A stretch of DNA of 64,000 bases. Origin: Elmis aenea. Its lineage: Eukaryota; Arthropoda; Insecta; Coleoptera; Elmidae. Where the stretch lies: contig OX393578.1 of assembly GCA_947652605.1 (NCBI GenBank), positions 40,677,470 through 40,741,469 on the forward strand, written 5' to 3'. Positions within the stretch are counted from its first letter, which is position 1; every line of letters begins with the position of its first letter. Below are positions 61,113 through 64,000 of this stretch, piece by piece. The notes beneath the pieces were generated by a model, which did not search any database, was not told the DNA's origin, and was given only the letters and a program-made list of their open reading frames with translations. A program made the translations under genes and the position numbers.

Positions 61113-61397
61113 AAATGAGAGTTTGTACCAAGCTCGGTGGCTGGTTGGTACGCAACCTTCCGAGTTAATCGGGAGGTCGTGGGTTCGAATCCCACGGTCG
61201 TCTGTCATCGTAGAGGTGTCAGGTGGTTTCCTCTACCTACTATAGGCAAATGCTGTGACAGTACTTCCACCTACCCTTACCTTACCCACCCTTTCCTTGT
61301 TCCCCGCCCCCTCCTCCCGGACGCTAATGGCCAAAGTAGTTGAAGCGTCCTTAAACCAACAATTTAAAAAAAAATAATTTTAAAATGAGAGTTTGTA
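61113..61397 (+). mobile_element. tRNA-derived SINE with 15-bp TSD
   Basis: The body (61128-61382) starts CCAAGCTCGGTGGCTGG. It carries RNA polymerase III promoter boxes: A box TGGCTGGTTGG at 61138-61148 and B box GGTTCGAATCC at 61182-61192. The head therefore descends from a tRNA. The tRNA-unrelated part is C/T-rich. The 3' end has a perfect 7-bp stem, GGACGCT (61319-61325) with AGCGTCC (61344-61350), then an A-rich tail. AAATGAGAGTTTGTA is duplicated exactly at 61113-61127 and 61383-61397. The stem-loop and tail match the LINE at 26090-26565. The open frame 61137-61343 is not a gene. Confidence 0.92.
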
Positions 61398-61696
61398 GCG
61401 AAAATGTTTCGATAATTAAGGCTAAACGAAGTAGTTTATTATAATCAACTTTTATATGTAACAAAAGATTTTTTTACTTATGTAAAACTGTTGTTTTCTA
61501 ATGTTTAGAAAGCAATTTTAGCAAAAGTACTAGAACATTTAACTAACTGAAACATTAAAACATTTACTATTTTGACATTAGTCGGCACTAGTGCTATTTA
61601 TTTTTAAAAAAAGTCGATTAACGTCATTCTAATATACAGAAAAACTTCGTTTACATTTTTATACTACTTTATACAATTTTCCCCATTTATAACAAA

Positions 61697-62326
61697 CAGC
61701 GTCATTCTAAGAGTACCTATGCAACAAATAAAAAAGTTTTTTATTTCCCAAATAGTAAAAATACATATGTATAACACTAGATTTTAGCAATTTTAGAAAT
61801 ATTCGCAAGAGTAGTGCCCTTATTTTAATTTAATTTAATTTTAAAGGTACAAAAAAGTTTATAGGAAAAGTTGTTTAGAATTACAAAATAATACCAAATT
61901 ACGAATTTTATGGTAAATGTCCAATTTTTATTTTTATAATAATTCTAACATTCTAAAAGTATTCAACAAATGAAAAGTTTTTCATTATCAATTTCTCAGA
62001 AAAATCTATTCTCGATAACAGTTGGTGCATTGCTTAAAACGAATGTCAAGATAAAACAAAGTTCAATTAAACTTCATACGACACTTGATTTTAGCGATTT
62101 TAGAAATATTCGCAATAATTGTAAAGTGCCCTTATTTTAACAAGTACAAAAAAAGTTTATAAAAAAAAGTTGTTTAGGTATACAAACTAATACCAATTAC
62201 AAAATCTTATGGAAAATGTCCAATTTTTATATTTATAGTAATTTTAACATTCACAAAGTATGCAGCAAATGATAATAAAAAACTTTTCCTTTTGTTGCAT
62301 AGGTATATACTTTATGAATGACGCTG
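61697..62326. mobile_element. Inverted-repeat element built of two ~300-bp units
   Basis: It starts CAGCGTCATTCTAAGAG, then TACCTATGCAACAAA, and ends TTTGTTGCATAGGTA, then GAATGACGCTG, followed by TA at 62327. The left flank is AA where TA would be expected, so one duplication copy may be mutated. Inside, CTAGATTTTAGC with ATTTTAGAAATATTCGCAA occurs near 61783 and again, slightly changed, near 62089. It is the best-bounded member of the repeat family at 2686-3715. It has no coding capacity. Confidence 0.7.
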
Positions 62327-62328
62327 TA

Positions 62329-64000
62329 TAAGGTTTGCTGGACTGCTACTTTGTATCGGCTTCTAACTGATCAAGTAATAATGTGCATGTGTTAAAAATA
62401 GATTTTAAAAATTTTCGGCGCTTAAACAAAGTTAAGGGTGATATTATGTATCAAGAATTATTAAGTACAGAAATGTTGGTAGAGAAGGACAACATAAATC
62501 TTAGTGAAAAAACAAATTATCTTGTTCCGAAAATTTAACAGAATAGGCCTAGTGTTAGGAATGTTTGTCAATATTCGATGAAATGTGTATATTAATACTC
62601 AGGAAGAAGTTGTTTGACTGTACTGTAGTAACTGGAGTTTAAAAAGTATTATTTTAACATAAACAATGCATCCTACAAATCAAATAATTTGTGTTTTATT
62701 TCGGATTAAGCTCGTGTGATTTTTTTATCAACACTTCTAAATGAAACACTCGTGGGTGAAAAGTTACATCAAATATAGAAGTGGTAAAAGTATTTCAGCT
62801 ACTTCAAAGGAAGTGTGAAAAGGGGTTTGAGCATTTACAAAGTGAAATAAAGCTATAATTAATACATTAATAATTGGAAATAAGATTACCTGATAAAAAG
62901 CTTAATTAACCATGTTATGTCCAAGGTATAAAAGTTTAAAGTTCTTTCAGCTGTGCTAAAAAATCTCTGTTGTTTTATAAAACTATGGTCCATCTATGCC
63001 TAGATTGTAGCTTGTGCTTTTTATTAAAACAATAGAATATTGCAAAATCGGACACCGCAATTGGTATAGTGGCAATGATACTTTTTAATCAATATAGAGT
63101 GTGCACGCCTCATAAGAGTAAAAATTTTGGAGCCAAAAATGTCACTATGCAAAAATTCACACCACACACACGTGTGAGGCCAATGAGTATAACCTTGACT
63201 TCCAGGTAATACACTATGAAATATCAAACAATTAACATCTCTAAATTAAGTTTTTTGACTGATGCCTCAATTAGTTTGACGAATATTTCATTACGAAACC
63301 TAATTACAAAATCCTTTAGCGGAAATACGAAATGAAACGCTACCAATAGAAAATAAATTTGGGTGGGCAGAAAATAAGGTGCAAGACACTTTGCTAAACG
63401 AATTCCTGTGCATTGAACAAATTGATTCAACAAAATGGTACAGTCACGTATTGCGTTTAGGTACAGATTAGTGCAAGCCGACCGACACGCCTGGCAAAGA
63501 CAACAATTTCTAGCACAAAATTCTTGAGAAGGGAATTCTTTTGTAATATTTTTACCACGCCTACTGTTATTACTATCAATGAAAATGTTCACCGTTAGTG
63601 TATTAAAGCTTTTGCTGCATAATGGATTTAAAATTTTGTATAAGGGAATTTAAAAAATACAGACGCTTACCTACAGTTAACAGATTTTTTACAAGTACTT
63701 ACTGCAATTTTCAATTTTTTTAATACATGCATCCAATACTTTATTAAAACTAGGATTAAAGGCTAATCCGTCTATTTTGAAAATTACGAGAAGAATTACA
63801 AAATTACGCAATAAATAAAAGTAAGAGATTACTAGATTTAAAAATTCACAAAAGGTGAATAAAAAATATTTATTTTCAGTATCTTATTTACACACATTGA
63901 ATATTATTAGCAATAAACCAAAACAAAACAAATCTAATAGAAAATTAATTCAAGAATTATAATTTCATTTTAAAAACAAACAAAATCGATTAAACTGTTG
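62329..64000. other. AT-rich sequence with an unrecognised open frame
   Basis: A 122-codon minus-strand frame (63224-63592) begins with a cysteine-rich run (CARNCCLCQACRSAC) and has a hydrophobic stretch (APYFLPTQIYFLLVAF) that could span a membrane. A second minus-strand frame abuts it at 63024-63227. I recognise no family and see no clear splice context, so either an exon or chance is possible. Upstream, 62329-63020 holds nothing recognisable. Confidence 0.3.

Noticed and set aside
61128..61200. A genuine tRNA gene
   Set aside because: A and B boxes are present. However, the cloverleaf does not close, the sequence continues into a SINE body and A-rich tail, and a 15-bp target duplication surrounds the whole unit.
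1..64000. CRISPR arrays, bacterial operons, phage or plasmid modules
   Set aside because: No regularly spaced identical repeats, no operon-like gene packing and no ribosome-binding-site pattern are visible. Content and transposon types are eukaryotic.

Overview
This window looks like a gene-poor, strongly AT-rich stretch of an arthropod, probably insect, nuclear genome. The evidence is a dense population of mariner/Tc1-like, hAT-like and piggyBac-like DNA transposons, decayed non-LTR retrotransposons, one tRNA-derived SINE, a DUF4817-type transposase relic, and no bacterial-style operons. I could not identify a single convincing host gene, exon, rRNA or bona fide tRNA gene. The open frames longer than 60 codons are chance frames or lie in transposon debris. 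The order within insects cannot be fixed from this sequence.

Layout. 1-7.6 kb: a small MITE, three transposon ends, a piggyBac-like element (1850-2455), a ~310-bp tandem-unit repeat, a LINE 3' end with a purine-rich tail (4780-5702), and a 1.3-kb near-perfect palindrome (5891-7185). 7.7-17.7 kb: hAT elements with exact 8-bp target duplications (7767-8466, 10339-10591), a 15-bp minisatellite, a TA-flanked element carrying a hAT insertion (14841-16013), and a mariner transposase relic. 22-28 kb: a hAT with transposase remains (22127-23085), nested inverted-repeat elements, a second LINE fragment, and an inverted relative of the 14841 element that preserves the hAT-free target site. 30.6-33.7 kb: an inverted-repeat transposon with a DUF4817-like transposase relic, split by a second palindromic element. 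36-42 kb: nested hATs, including a Russian-doll stack at 39739-42013. 43-58 kb: a second piggyBac-like element with an internal tandem duplication, more palindromic elements and several hATs. 58-64 kb: a Penelope-like, hammerhead-like fragment, a complete SINE with a 15-bp target duplication, and a second copy of the tandem-unit repeat.

How the parts relate. The elements are parasites on each other more than parts of a pathway. Three relationships stand out. The SINE (61128-61382) shares its 3' tail, a stem-loop plus A-rich end, with the LINE fragment at 26090-26565, suggesting that LINE's machinery mobilised it. The two TA-flanked elements at 14841 and 27154 form a filled/empty-site pair that dates a hAT insertion. 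Several TA-flanked palindromic families share a CCGG hairpin. I did not find a new gene system. The novelty, if any, is in the nested and self-complementary transposon architectures.
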